A stretch of DNA of 64,000 nucleotides from Dichetophora obliterata. Lineage: Eukaryota; Arthropoda; Insecta; Diptera; Sciomyzidae. How positions within the stretch are numbered: the stretch's first letter is position 1; the number at the start of each line of letters is the position of its first letter. The DNA lies in NCBI GenBank assembly GCA_963920525.1, contig OY986435.1, forward strand, positions 267,558,299 to 267,622,298, given 5' to 3'. This document shows positions 1 to 11,599 of the stretch, in pieces. Under the pieces are notes generated by a model that did not search any database, had not been told where the DNA came from, and worked only from the letters and a program-made list of their open reading frames with translations. The translations under genes and the position numbers were made by a program.

Positions 1-828
1 CAGACGAAGCGTCGAATCTTATGGAAATTATTTTCGTCATAGTTATAACTTTTTTGTCTTATTTTTTGCAATCAACTTTCAAACCAATCGTATTTAGTTG
101 AAATAAAACAACAATCACCTGATAGAAATATACTACCGTGAACAAACAAAATGAACGAAATTCACAATAGCGCTACACTTTGTCGAAAGCACGTTATAAT
201 ACCAAATGCAAATTCGTTCGATCAGGCCATTCGACTGCAGTCGAAGATCGAACGCAGCTCATAATAAGGGCCTTAGTTTTTATTATTGCCAAAATATCGA
301 GGTTTTGAGGTTTTTGGAATTATTTGGGCTGTGCCATTGTCTAACACCACTCATGCAATCTGTAAGTATTTATTTTTATAACATCCAATTACAAGACCTT
401 ACCGGAAAAATAAATATAATACGTGCTCCATAAACATCGAGACAGACCATATTATTAAATTTTAAAGTCAATTGGATGGTTGGTTTTGGAGTGTTTTAAA
501 CGTATACTACGTTTCCATGGCGAGTTGAGTCTGAGTTGGGTTTTCGTCAAGTTGACAAAATGGCGTTTCAAGCTCAAAAGTGTTTCCATGTACAACATCG
601 AGTCGAGTTGCAATCGTCAATTTTTTTTAGGTTTTTCCACTGGTGCTCAATATGCACAATATTTTTATTTACGATGTCCCTTTTCTTAAACTCACTTTCG
701 ACAATTTTAAATATTTCACTTCTTTTAAATTTTTTTATTCTGCGAATGTTGTTACCAGACACAAAAAATTGCATTATTATACAATAAGATTTTAATAAGA
801 GTTATTATCGCACACGTTGGCGAAAAAA
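1..828. other. AT-rich stretch without a recognisable gene
   Basis: Only short ORFs under 85 codons occur here, overlapping on both strands with no recognisable motif. I see no terminal repeats or conserved protein. It forms the left flank of the Tc1 element; the TA at 829-830 is one half of that element's target duplication. Confidence 0.6.
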
Positions 829-830
829 TA

Positions 831-2467
831 CAGTGGTGGCCATACAATTAGAAACACCTACTTAGCATTTTAATTTTATATCATCACTACTTCCTTACAA
901 CGAAAATTAAGAAAATAGATATCATATGTTATAAGGCTCATTTATTACTGTATATCCTAGATATATTTCGAAATGTAGGAATATTTGTGAAAGGTGCAAA
1001 CTAGATTTTCTTATTGAACTCAAAAAACGCATTGGTCACGGAATTAGAAACGATAACAAAAGTAATATTTAATTCTATCTTTTTTAAAAATGTATTATAA
1101 AATAATGGAAAAACAACTTAGTACTTCGTAGGATAACCTTTATTTTTTATAACTTCTGTCAATCTCCTTGGCAAACTCTCAACCAAACTTGGGCATCTTG
1201 AGGATGGTATCGATTCCCAAACTTCTTTTATATTTCGAAAATGTTCGTCATTATTTTCGGGTATTTTTGTTTTTAAACCTCTTTCGACATCTGCCCATAA
1301 ATTTTCAATTGGGTTTAAATCTGGACTTTGCGGTGGCCACGACAAAACATTAGTATTCGTATCCATAAACCATTGCTTCACAACTCGGGAAGTATGCTTA
1401 GGATCGTTATCCTGCTGGAAAATATACGTAACTGGCATATTTTCAAATGAAAATGGTTCCATTACAGTTTCCAGTATATTTTTATATTGGTGTTGGTCCA
1501 TTCGTCCATCTATGCGATGTATCGGGCCAACGCCAAGCCAACTGAATGCACCCCATACCATCACATTTCCTCCACCGTGTTTGATAGTCTTGAAAGTGTA
1601 TCTGGGATCCAAAGATTTGTTCACTGGCCGTCTTACATAAAATTTACCGTCTGATCCAAATAAATTAAACTTCGATTCGTCACTCCAGAGGATCTTTTTC
1701 CAAAATGTATGGAATGTATGCAATCTTTGGCAAATTGTAAACGCTTCGTCATATTTTTTTTTGAGACGTGCGGTTTTTTCCGTGCAATGCATCCATGTAG
1801 ACCAGCTTCTTGTAATCGACGCCTAATGGTTCTACATGAGATATTCTGCGATATTTCAGGCATTACAATGGCATTAATTTCAGTTGAGGTCAAAAATGGG
1901 TTGGCTTTACTGGTTCTACAAATAATTCTATCATCATATGGAGTGGTTTTTCTTGGCATTTGAATTCTTTTTGGGTTCTCAAAACTTCCAGTCTTCTTAA
2001 ATTGCCTTATTGCTCCAAAAACCATTTTTTTAGAACAGCAAAATCTTTTTGCTATGGCTGACATTGATTGTTTTTCGTCTTGATAGCAGCGCACAATTAA
2101 TTTACGAAGTTCTGACGTGCACCACTTGTTTTTACCCATATTTACACTATATTATAATAAAAATTAGTTAGCCCTAAATTAAAGAAATAAAAAAACAACA
2201 ACTTACGTTGAAAATATAAAAAATTTCCAAAATTAAGTTACGCGTTTCTAATTATGTGTCCACCCTCATAAACACGTCTTGCTACTGTTTTTGCGATTGT
2301 GAGAAATTGTCTAAAGTATTTGCTGATATTTACACATCTAACAACATATTACACTGGAGTGAGTATATAACGGGACCTGCAATAAAGAGAGACTCATTAC
2401 AAAAAAGTTGTGAAAAGAAATATAAGATTGAAGTCATCGTTTCTAATTGTATGGCCACAATTCACTG
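831..2467 (-). mobile_element. Tc1-like DNA transposon, near full length, IR/DR type
   Basis: The element is 1,637 bp and is flanked by TA on both sides (829-830 and 2468-2469). Both termini carry the motif GGCCATACAATTAGAAAC close to the end (left about 838-855, right the complement about 2440-2457). A second, diverged copy of the motif ending in AATTAGAAAC lies about 200 bp inside each end (about 1031-1051 and 2239-2266). This pair of direct repeats within inverted repeats is the IR/DR layout of some insect Tc1 elements and supplies two transposase-binding sites per end. One transposase reading, on the minus strand, fills the middle. The element is dead in this copy because of a frameshift but could in principle be moved in trans. 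Confidence 0.9.
1118..2139 (-). pseudogene. Tc1 family DD34E transposase with one frameshift
   Basis: Two overlapping minus-strand frames make one transposase. The first (2139 down to about 1700) begins MGKNKW and carries paired helix-turn-helix DNA-binding regions. The second (about 1700 down to 1118) carries the DDE core. Catalytic Asp lies in WSDESKFNLFG, the second Asp in QQDNDPKHTS, and the Glu in SPDLNPIENLW, with 34 residues between the second Asp and the Glu, as in Tc1. The frames switch by one base at the A-run of the minus strand near 1696-1700, just before the first catalytic Asp. Total coding capacity of about 340 codons is normal for the family. The C-terminus (PTKY) is intact. 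No other disabling change was seen, so inactivation looks recent, or the base run is a sequencing error. Confidence 0.92.
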
Positions 2468-2559
2468 TATGTCAACAATCAACTTCTATGCTAGTTTGAC
2501 TGCGAGGTGGATAGCAGGAATTGAATACGATTCATGTAAAAATTACTTATATTAACATA

Positions 2560-2800
2560 GCCAATGGTATAAAAAAATTTGTTTGAAGCCATAACCTTTG
2601 ATTGGAAAGCGATATTGGGGTTATTTTTTCATGTAAATTATTTTTGAGACATTAAATATAAAAACAATATTTTGGTATAAATAAATTTCGCCCAAAAAAA
2701 TCATCGCCCAAAAAAAAGACAATAACAGTTTAACCATTTTTGCGCAAAACTGTACGATTTTTTGCAAAAGAATGCTATGTCATATAAAAAGTAGTCAGGA
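2560..2800 (-). repeat. Dispersed repeat related to a Helitron-like family
   Basis: The stretch with GGTTATTTTTTCATG and TTGCGCAAAACTG resembles 48230-48410 in the same orientation and, more weakly, the complement of 36000-36100. It carries no ORF of note. Assignment to the family annotated at 35436 and 48070 rests on eye alignment only. Confidence 0.4.
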
Positions 2801-2804
2801 ATTT

Positions 2805-3615
2805 TACATAATAGTACAGATGATTCCCCAAATATTTCGGCTGTAGCGATAGCCATCCGTGAGCTGGAATGCTTTAAAATCACCTCTAAAAATCAAGTTT
2901 TTTGTAAAAATATTGGCTGGTGTGGTAGTTTAAAAAATATAAACGGTCAGAAATAATGGCTATGAAAAAGTTTTTCCAATCAGCATCAACAAATGTTAAC
3001 TTTTTGCATTCAGATGAATGAAAATGCTGTTTTTCGTGCATTTATTATTTATTTAATTACTTATTAATCATTTTTAATTACATACAAAAAAACATAATTA
3101 TTTCAAATGCTATTCTCACTTTCAAGATATCGTTAGAAAGGTTTTGAGTGGCTGCAATTTATTGATTGATTCCTGGTCAGAATTCCGTATATTGATGTAT
3201 ATTAAAAGTTTATAAAATAAGCACATACTGAAAAATATTGTAAGAAATTAAAAAACAAAATAAAACTTATGAAGATATTTCAATCATAAAAGTTTTGTAT
3301 AAATCACATTAATTAGATAGCGAGCTTCAGATCAAGAAAGTTTTGTATTAATATTTTAAAATAAAATATATCAAAAATTATAAAAAAAGCATTATCTTTT
3401 ATCCGATTGCATATATTTCAATTGTTGATGCAGATAGAAAGAGTTTTTTCGCCATATAATTTCTGGCAGTTTATTTTTTAAAACTATTACACCAACCAAT
3501 ATTTTGACAAAAAACTTTATTTTTAGAGGCTATTTCAAACCATTCCATCACACGAATGGCTATCACTAGAATCGAAATATTTGAGGAATCTTCATAAATG
3601 CTATTGCAACCAAGG
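2805..3615. repeat. Long imperfect inverted repeat (foldback-like element)
   Basis: The left arm (about 2805-3015) and right arm (about 3395-3615) are diverged reverse complements of about 210 bp. Matching landmarks are CCCCAAATATTTCGG near 2825 with its counterpart near 3575, the CCTCTAAAAAT block near 2882 with its complement near 3520, and GCATCAAC near 2985 with its complement near 3428. The spacer of about 380 bp is AT-rich and non-coding. No clean target duplication was found. It is probably an old non-autonomous DNA element. Confidence 0.65.
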
Positions 3616-3699
3616 ATTTTTTGAGAAACTGACACAAACAACTTAACCTTCAGCCTTTAATATTCATTGCACAAAGAAAAAATATATAATAAAATATAA

Positions 3700-4176
3700 T
3701 AGTGGAGTTCACGATCTAGTGCAAATGGTCTTGCATGAGTGCATTTGCAAAATATTATTGCATATATTTGCAGTACACTAACAAAATACACAGATTTGCA
3801 CTTGCTACATTCTTGCAGCAATGCAACACTAAAAACCTGTAGCTTACAAATGTGCAACACTGGATTGCAATCTCAATCGAGCAATCAGCTGATGGCCGGA
3901 GAGTGTAGACAAATTAATTTTGTGTGAGAAACCAAAATAGTCTATTATTGTCTCTTTTTCACTTTTTCTCGGCATAATATTGCAGATTTAAACAAAATAT
4001 AAGAAATTATTACTTCACAAAGTATTTTTTTTTTATTTTCTATTATAAATCAGCTGTGTATTAATTTTGCCAGAAGTGTTGCAGAGTAATCCAAAAAGAG
4101 CTGTTCACAATTGATTGCAAATGTTTGCAATTGCATAATTTTGCAATCTGTTGCAAATAAGATCGTGAACTGCCCT
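3700..4176. mobile_element. MITE with TIR GGAGTTCACGATC-type ends
   Basis: The left end (near 3700) reads AGTGGAGTTCACGATC and the right end, complemented (near 4176), reads AGGGCAGTTCACGATC, followed in both by TTGCAA-rich sequence. The interior is full of short TTGCA/TGCAA motifs and has no real coding region. I could not identify a target duplication, so the superfamily is open. Confidence 0.65.
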
Positions 4177-4260
4177 ATTGAGTTATGTGGCGAATGAAAC
4201 GAATGTTTTATTAAATATTCTTATAAAATATATAATAAAATTTTTTTTACAAGATATTTA

Positions 4261-4765
4261 TATTAGGAGCGTTCTTTTGTAAACGAGTTACAAAAGAACG
4301 CTGCAACTCGGATAAAATTTGCTTTTAGTTGCTTACCAACACTGTCACAAGCATATGTTTAGTTTGATAAAAAAAATACGAAAAATCAAAACAAAATGAG
4401 TAATTTAGAGGATTCTTTGCTTGGATATGCTTGGAGAATGCTTCGCATCTTGGACTCCAAGCATATCGGTGTCCTCTCTGAATCCTGAAAATGCAGTTAA
4501 TTAATTTCATTCCTCGTTTATTTAATTCGTTTTGTTTATGTGTTCATAAAAAAAACTGTTTTGACGTATGCATGAAATTTCCCTACGATTTTTTCATGAC
4601 TCATTCACAATAGAGCAGTTTTTTAACTTTCCAGCACTGCAAATCTGGTCGGATAGCAGTTTACCGAGTTGCCTAAACTCGCATAAATATCCGACTTGGT
4701 GTTGTTGTTTTGCATGTATTAAGTTATCCTACCTAGTGTTCTTTTGTAAGTCGGTAGGAAAAGAA
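4261..4765. repeat. Inverted-repeat-rich block with strong hairpins
   Basis: A 15-bp perfect stem AGCGTTCTTTTGTAA (4268-4282) pairs with 4288-4302 around a 5-base loop. A second pair, GATATGCTTGGAG (4424-4436) with 4455-4467, lies inside. Near the right end GTTCTTTTGTAAGTCGG (about 4736-4752) repeats the hairpin motif in the orientation expected of an inverted terminal repeat. It is probably a degraded MITE; ends and target duplication are not clear. Confidence 0.45.
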
Positions 4766-6100
4766 TAGGCCTATTGTATCTAAAATGTTATTTTATTATT
4801 TCTTACTATATATTAAAAATATTTGTATTATAGAAACAATAAAACAGTTGCATATCATATCATAGTTTGATGACCTAAAAACTGACATAAGTGACAAAAA
4901 AAAACGCAAACAATTGCATAAAAAAAAAAGAAAATAAAGTCTTAAAAATACAACATTACTAAACACGTATTGCTGTAAGAAACTGAGGTAAGTTTGCAGA
5001 ATAAAGTTTCAATTAGTTTTAGGATGCTGATGTGAGAAATCTGACTAAACGAACGTATACGTGTGATTATGAAATTAATAAAAAATTATTTATTATTAAT
5101 AAAAAAGGTTTAACTGGTTTCGAATTTCGAAATTTTTAAGATTTATACACTTGAGTCCTTACAATTGTGAGTTTCATTTACGGGTGTTTTCATAGTTTAG
5201 TAATAAAGGGTTAAGCAAACTCTTTTTACTAATACTTAAACAAATTTTTATTTTCAGTTTCACTGTATCTACTATTAAACATAACCGATTTTAATTTAAA
5301 TGTGACATAATTTTAAATTGTCCATATTCGCCACTTTTAATAAATATTCAAAACCGCTGAACCGAATCATATTCTACGCCTTTCTTGGACTTTTCTAAAC
5401 ATATTCTGGCACCAAGTTCTTATAGAAATTTCGCAGTTCTTACACCCGAAATTAGAAGTATTTAATTAAATGAATCAAAATTAAAGACAAGTGTTTTTAT
5501 CAGTTCGACTACACAACATAACCTAAAATTTTATCCATTCTTTGACAAGTTCTCAGTTGTACAAAATTTGTTTTATTTATAAATACCTGCTCGTTTTGAA
5601 AAACTCCATACATTTGGGTTGAATACTCATTTTTCTGGGCTTTTTCTATAAAATAGTTTAATAAATCTTTGGAGCACACGTCGCTTCTTTACAACAGCTG
5701 TCAGAAGGATCTCTTTCTAACTTACACAACTTAGCTTAGCTCATGACATTTGCTAAACCTGCACTTTCTCACATTCATAAAAAAAAAAACAAACTAATGA
5801 CAAGCTTGTGTTGGTTTTCATCAAACATTTTTTAATTGTGTTGGAGCTTTGGTTACGCTTGTCTTGAAGGGATAAGGAATGTTCATTGAAAGCAAAACAT
5901 TCTTGTTATTTTACCGACAAACTTTCAATAATAGTTTGTTTACTAATTTACGTCGCTTTCAAGATGCAAATTTTAGCTTAGCTTACTTTAAAAATTTACT
6001 GTCATAAAACTTACTACTGGCAATACTGATTGCTCCACAGTAGAGAAAAAACTAAACTAAAAGGAAACAAACAGCACAAAGAAGAACGCGCTGCTAGAGA
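4766..6100. other. AT-rich intergenic stretch, no gene seen
   Basis: No ORF of useful length, no convincing terminal repeats and no conserved motif were found. Two TTAGCTTAGCT-type segments occur near 5730 and 5972 but define no element. Confidence 0.5.
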
Positions 6101-6180
6101 AGGTCAGAGAAGTATGGAAACAACAAAAATTCATGCAGCAGCTGACACTCGAGCTTTAAGCGAAGCATCCGAATGATCTC

Positions 6181-6808
6181 GTGGTCTGGAGGCTGCCTTT
6201 GCATCAATTCGCAATCGTGACAAAGTGTGCTTTGCAGCAATCGTTGTTTACGAACTCGAGCGGTATATATGCATTTTTTTCTTGTGTGCGATTACGGCTG
6301 ACGACGATTGTTACTCGAGTGGCAAAAACTGATGAATGGTCTCATGCAAATGTCTGGCAGCCACCACAGACAATTCAAGTGCAGTCGTCGCAGCAGCCAC
6401 CAATAATGATTCAAATGGACCCACAGCACCAATCAGAAGCAATGGAAGATGCTGATCAGATTTTGATTGAAAATGATGATGGCACTTTCTGACATGTCTA
6501 TAATGGAGAACAATTACAGCCTTTAGAAACACCGAATCCATCCACGGATCTCAATACTGGCATGCTATGTTCTTTTTTGGATGGTAACACAAAATTACAA
6601 GCGAAACTAGACTATTTGATTGAATTGCATGAAGATATGTTTGCAGCTATTCTCGATCTCCCCAACAAAAATATGGTGGCGACTAATATTCATCCAGATG
6701 CTATCCAACCGATACCGTCATCCCTGAATGGAATTTAATCGACACTTTGGAAGATGTACAGGAATTTAAAAAAAAATTGTGTGGCAAAGAATTCTACCAA
6801 GCTGTGGT
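6181..6808 (+). pseudogene. Decayed coding stretch, possibly DUF4806-like exon
   Basis: An open stretch runs from 6181, meets one in-frame TGA at 6490-6492, then continues in the same frame to about 6738. It encodes a Gln-rich segment (QVQSSQQPPIMIQMD), an acidic segment and a probable helix (LQAKLDYLIELHEDMFAAIL). After a frameshift near 6710 the reading DTLEDVQEFKKKLCGKEF follows and runs straight into GTGAGT at 6807-6812, which looks like a 5' splice site. A helix followed by a short 'leEfe..L.d..f' block before a splice site resembles insect DUF4806 proteins; that family call is from memory of the pattern and weak. It is broken by a stop and a shift, so a dead exon or dead duplicate is most likely. 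Confidence 0.4.
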
Positions 6809-6819
6809 GAGTTAATTTT

Positions 6820-7190
6820 TGTTCACATTCCATTGCATTTTTTACTTATTGAATTGATATATCCTATTTTATACTCACTGTCCACTAGCTCTTCAAATTT
6901 CAATCTCTTTATCTCCAACAAGTCGGCTATCTAGCGACACAATTAGCTACAAACTAGTCGATAGTATATTCTCTCGTCGGTTTTTAACGAAAATGTCCTG
7001 GATAGGCTTATCGCAAACTGATCAGCCCAAAGGAAAGTTCAGTTCTTTCACCAAAACATTTGGTTTATTTTTCCACTTTGTACATAGATGCTATGAAAAA
7101 TACACAGAAATGCAACTGCAATTTTTTTTTGCAAGTAATGGATAGTTAGGCACGACGCTACAAGGACAGTTTGAACCCAAATACGGTTAA
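6820..7190. other. Non-coding stretch between pseudo-exon and LINE
   Basis: AT-rich sequence with no ORF or repeat that I recognise. The 5' limit of the following LINE fragment cannot be placed exactly. Confidence 0.4.
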
Positions 7191-7194
7191 GCGA

Positions 7195-9220
7195 CTTTCT
7201 GACTTGCAGGATTGCAGTCAGGTCCAAGGAGGAAGCCTTTCAGAATTGGCGTTCTAACAAGAATACAAATACAAAAAGACTTCGCATTGAGGCAAGGAAT
7301 AGCTGTAATGCAATTTTAAAACGCGAAAAGTTTCTGCACGAAGCTCGCATTCGAGAACAGGTTCTTCTCTGCCCCAAAGGGAGCAAAAATGTTTGGTTAT
7401 TTGTTAAAAGAGAGAAGAATCAGACATCTTCATCGATTCCAACTCTTTTAAAAGATGACCAAATCTTCAGACTCAGCTGATAAAGCGAACCTATTGGCTA
7501 GATTTTTTGCTCAAAATTCCACTCTCTCAGATAGCAATCAGCCACTGCCCTTTGTTGAGAGTGGATCTTCTGCAATACAGGAGATCTACTTTCGAACGAG
7601 AGCAGTTAAAAGAGTCCTTACAAATCTCAACGTAAACAAAGCCTCTGGGACTGATGGCATACCGCCAATTGTACTTAAAATATGTGCTTCTTCGTTGGCT
7701 CAGCCTTTGCGCAACCTCTTCAACATCTCCTACAGAACAGGAGTATTTCCATCTTGTTGGAAGGTGGCAAATGTCCAGCCGGTACCTTTAAAGGGCGATG
7801 TCACGAACCCTGCAAGCTACCGACCCATTGCGATATGCTCTACGCTTTCCAAAGTTATGGAAAGCATAATAAACTTTAACATTATGAACTATCTGGAGCT
7901 CAACCAACTGCTTAGTGATCGTCAATATGGTTTCCGTAGGGCTCGATCTACTGGTGATCTTATGGCGTTCTTAACTGAAGAATGGAATCAATGCGTTCAC
8001 TTTTTCGGCGAGAGCAGGGTTGTTGCTCTTGATATTTCAAAGCATTTGACCGAGTGTGGCATAAAGCGCTCGTGTCGAAACTCTTTGCATATGGTTTTGG
8101 TGGGAGCTTTGCTCGATGGATCACGTTTTTCCTCAAGGCCAGATCGATTCGTGTCGTAGTTGACGGTATTTCGTCTGAGGAGCACGCCATCGACGCAGGA
8201 GTACCGCAGGTTCAGTTTTATCTTCAACCTTGTTTCTGGTTTTTAACAACGACCTTCTGTCGTTGACGCATAACCTAATACATTCGCGTGCGGACGACAG
8301 CAGCATTTGTCATTCATATTCATTCAAAAAATGCCCAAGCTCTATGGAGATTGAGAGAAAAAGGCAAACTATGAATGACACACTCCTAAATGATCTACAA
8401 TAGAGCTAATAGAGTAGAGTTCAATGCAAGCAAGACCCAGTGCTGCCTGTTAACCCACAAGCGGATGAATTGCCCATTAGCTCCCCTCTATATAAATGGT
8501 GTGGATCTTGTGGAATCAGCCGCTCTTGACATTCTGGGCATATCGATCCAATGTGATCTTCGTTGGAATGATCATATTTTCGATATATCGAAAGAAGCGG
8601 CCAAGTGCCTAGGTTTTTTTAAAACGGTGCAAAAAATATTTCACTTCAGCTGATTTTTGCATGATCTACACCTCATATATTAGGCCGAAAATGGAGTACA
8701 ATTCGCACATTTGGGCAGGGGCTTCAATATCTTATTTAGAGCTTCTGGATCGAATTCAACGTCGTGCGATATATTTGATAGGGAATGAAAGTATTTCATC
8801 CACTCTCAACTCTCTTGGGCATCGACGCAATGTTGGTTGCCTAAGTCTTCTGTACAGGTACTACCATGGGAAGTGTTCATGGTAGATACATGGCCTGACT
8901 CCACCAGCTCGTGTGTTTCCCAGGTCCACTTGGGCAGCTGTTGAAGCCCACCCCTTTGCCATTGCCTCGATGTCCAACAGAACCTCGCATTACCAAGAGA
9001 ATTCGTTTTTTAGTCGCACGGTAAGGTTGTGGAATAGTCTCCCTGCGAGCGTATTTCCCGGCAGTTTTGACCTGTGCAAATTTAAAACAAATCTTCACCG
9101 ATACTACTCCATCTATCCACCATCCAACTAACTATTACCTATCTTTCGAATCAACACAATGATTATGCATTTATAGGAGGCATTCCCTGAGTTGGTTCAG
9201 TCTAAAAAAAAAAAAAAATA
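7195..9220 (+). mobile_element. 5'-truncated non-LTR retrotransposon (jockey-like), heavily mutated
   Basis: Frames on the plus strand give a reverse transcriptase in pieces. 7195-7460 is the linker region. 7455-8045 holds NKASGTDGIPPIVLK and SDRQYGFRRARSTGDL. 8040-8215 continues in another frame with the finger-palm region up to AGVPQ. Near 8290 the usual YADD box reads RADD, a loss of the conserved Tyr next to the catalytic Asp pair. 8390-8650 and 8661-9131 carry the thumb and C-terminal region. At least four frameshifts or stops separate them. The element ends in a 15-base A tract at about 9207-9221. The upstream endonuclease and ORF1 are missing. It differs from the jockey-like family at 12.3, 27.4 and 53.2 kb. 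Confidence 0.85.
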
Positions 9221-9221
9221 T

Positions 9222-9715
9222 TACCGCAAGGAAAGAGCGGAAAGCAGATAAAGAGGTGAAGAAGGAGATGGTGAAATGGAAGGAGAAGATTCACAATCGA
9301 ATACATCGATTTGTTAAACAAATTATATGGATTTAAGTATTATTATCGGATGATATATGAATACATACAATATAACTATGGTCACAAGGAATAATGACTA
9401 AACTCAAAATATCATAAAAAAGCGATATGGAATTTAATTTATTGCTAATTTTTGGAAGTATGCAGACATCCATTTTTTACCCAGAATTGATCATCCCTTA
9501 TGTCTGCATGTATTTTGTTTGTAACGAATCATATATTTCAAAAAAATGGGTCGTAGTTCGTGCAATTAAAATATCGTTTTTTACGATACTTTGAGCTTAG
9601 TCGTTATTCCTTGTGACCACATATATACGTTGTTACATTTTACGATTTTAAATAAAAAAAAAAACAAAAATATAATTGCTACAGCTTTTACCCTTTGTTA
9701 TTTTTTTCGACCTCG
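9222..9715. other. AT-rich non-coding stretch
   Basis: Nothing recognisable apart from short A-runs; it lies between the LINE tail and the minisatellite. Confidence 0.45.
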
Positions 9716-9719
9716 TTAA

Positions 9720-9952
9720 CGTGTCTTGGCGAAGAGTAAGCGAGGCTCAGCTAGCTTCGATAAGCTGCTTCTGGAGTGCTTCGCTAAGTTTCGGTAAGTT
9801 ACTTCTGACGTGCTTCTGACAAAGCTCGATAAGTTGCTTTTGACGTGCTTCTGACGAGCCCCGATAAGTTGCTTTTGACGTGCTTCTGCCCAGCCTCGAT
9901 AAGTTACTTCTGACGTCCTTCGATAAGTTGCTTCTGACGTGCTTCTACAAGG
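9720..9952. repeat. Minisatellite of about 35-bp units (GATAAGTTGCTTTTGACGTG)
   Basis: About six imperfect units of 24-36 bp follow each other, each built on GATAAGTTRCTTYTGACGTG then CTTCTGACNAGCCTC. The region is notably GC-richer than its surroundings. It leaves an 88-codon frame open on the minus strand only because the unit is near a multiple of three, so that ORF is not taken as a gene. Confidence 0.8.
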
Positions 9953-10087
9953 AAGCAATATTGAGGCCTGTTCCGATAGCATGAAACCTGCATAAGTGCG
10001 CCAAAGTACCTTCCAGAAAGCTTCGCGTTGCTGAAAAAGAGGGAGGAGAAATGTCCTCGCTAAAAGCCTTCTGGAAGCTGAAATGTT

Positions 10088-10380
10088 TGTTGGGACCCCA
10101 CGTCCATAGTTAAAGGTTAAATGTAATAAACCTTGTAATTATTCGAATAGAAACTCTTCAAGTTTGTCATCATCATTTAAAACTTTGAACTAAATAGTTC
10201 CATTATGACGATGGCAAATGATCGATGGAAATTATATTTCGTTTCATTTTCATTTTTGAAAAATTAAATAAAAAATCATTTTTAATAGATGCAGGTGCAG
10301 TTGTTTCAGTTGTATCTGCAGAAAAATTTAAATCATTTCAGAGGAAATCAGATTTAAATTTATCTAGCTTATGGTTAAAA
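10088..10380 (+). mobile_element. LTR retrotransposon remnant: possible LTR end and retropepsin piece
   Basis: From 10086 TGTTGGGACCCCACG could be an LTR start, and AATAAA follows near 10122. At about 10278-10345 the plus frame reads FLIDAGAVVSVVSAEKF, which matches the pattern around the catalytic Asp of Ty3/gypsy-type retropepsins (usual Asp-Thr-Gly, here Asp-Ala-Gly). Gag and the rest of pol are absent. A short degraded fragment; the LTR part is the weaker claim. Confidence 0.5.
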
Positions 10381-10629
10381 TATTTCTTTCTTTGGTAACA
10401 AATTATTCAAAATTGATTTCATCAATAACTAGATTAAAACTTTTTTGTATGATATTTTTGGTAATGAATTCATTGTTCTTGTTTATTTTTATGTTGATTC
10501 AAATTTAGTGATATATTTCATAAATGGAAATAAATATTTCGGAAAAATATGAATTTATTATTTATCACGTAGAAAAGAAACAAAACAAAACAAAAAAGTA
10601 TAGCAGTAAGGGGACTGCCGACCGAAGTG

Positions 10630-10735
10630 AAAACCTATATATAAAATACTAGGATTACCGGGCAGACATTGTCCTGCCACGGACCGTCTTTCTGCTATAT
10701 ACGAATTTTCATGCTAATCGGAAAAAATTTTCTTT
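10630..10735 (+). repeat. Dispersed repeat copy (CCGGGCAGACATTGTCCTGCC type)
   Basis: This stretch shares the order 'CGGCAGA-TTGTCCTGCC', 'CTGCTATAT-CGAATTTT' with 54868-54945. It is two copies of one short family. Similar sequences are often found at 3' ends of insect LINE/SINE elements, but no larger element can be traced here. Confidence 0.55.
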
Positions 10736-11022
10736 ATTTTCAACCTCCTCCCGTTTTATTATTTCTTTCAAAATATTTTATATTGAGAGTGGGTTTTTTT
10801 ATTTTAAAATTACACCAAACTATATAATATATAAAAATAAAATAAAGGGAGCACTGTGTTTTAGTATTGATCTTAACCCCAGCGCCACCTAGAAAGGTCT
10901 AACACAAAAAACGGCAGACTTCGCTCTGAGATCAGAAAATACCCGCATGCCAGCAGGGAGGCCTCTAATAAAACTTTGAGTTGCATATGGCTTCTGAATC
11001 AGTGCACAACTAACACCATTTT

Positions 11023-11566
11023 CTAACAATAACTGTCCAAGGTCGCGCATGAATGCATAATATGCATTCTATATGCCCCCCACTCTGGGGCCAACCTCAA
11101 CCACTGCGTAACAACCTCCTTTAATTTTGCACCAGCTGTCTTGTTGCGCACAACCAAGGACCATGTCTCAACCGGCTTTGCCTGATGAGTAGCTGGCAAG
11201 GACACAGGTAGAACAACCTGTGCTACCGGAAGAACGGTCACCAATGCGCTACTCTGAACGCCTTCTAAAGGAAACGAACTATTTTTCATTGCCTGAAACA
11301 GCTCCAGGCGTTCATACAGGCGCTCATTTTCGAGAATTACCTCTGAGATAATTTCTTAATAGCGGCTAGCAACCACATTAAACACCTAGAAATGCTCACC
11401 TCCCATTCCACATTCAATTGCCACTTTAAATAGGTCACCCGAAGTTCGTTTAATTTTTCTGACATTATCCATGCCAGAGACCACAGCTTTCTTACCTTTC
11501 TTGTTCACTGCCTTCTCCGCCGATTCTGAAAGCTTTGACGAATATTGCACATGCCCTTTATCTTTT
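11023..11566 (-). pseudogene. 5' fragment of an R1-clade LINE ORF1 (gag-like)
   Basis: Minus-strand frames at about 11566-11386 and 11340-11036 read as one protein interrupted by stops near 11386 and 11357. Landmarks are a Lys-rich N-terminal region, ENERLYERLELF (coiled-coil-like) and ETWSLVVRNKTAGA, a pattern I associate with the start of ORF1 in R1-type non-LTR elements. It is truncated before any zinc knuckle. The apparent start codon at 11571 is not original: MSKDK is encoded by the copia LTR sequence that abuts it (see 11559-11597). Confidence 0.55.
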
Positions 11567-11599
11567 GACATTTTCTTTATTACTCTTATTTTATTACTC

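Noticed and set aside
9716..9982. 88-codon minus-strand ORF with repeated SEVTYR/KSNLSS-like peptide
   Set aside because: The repetition simply reflects the minisatellite; no start context or family.
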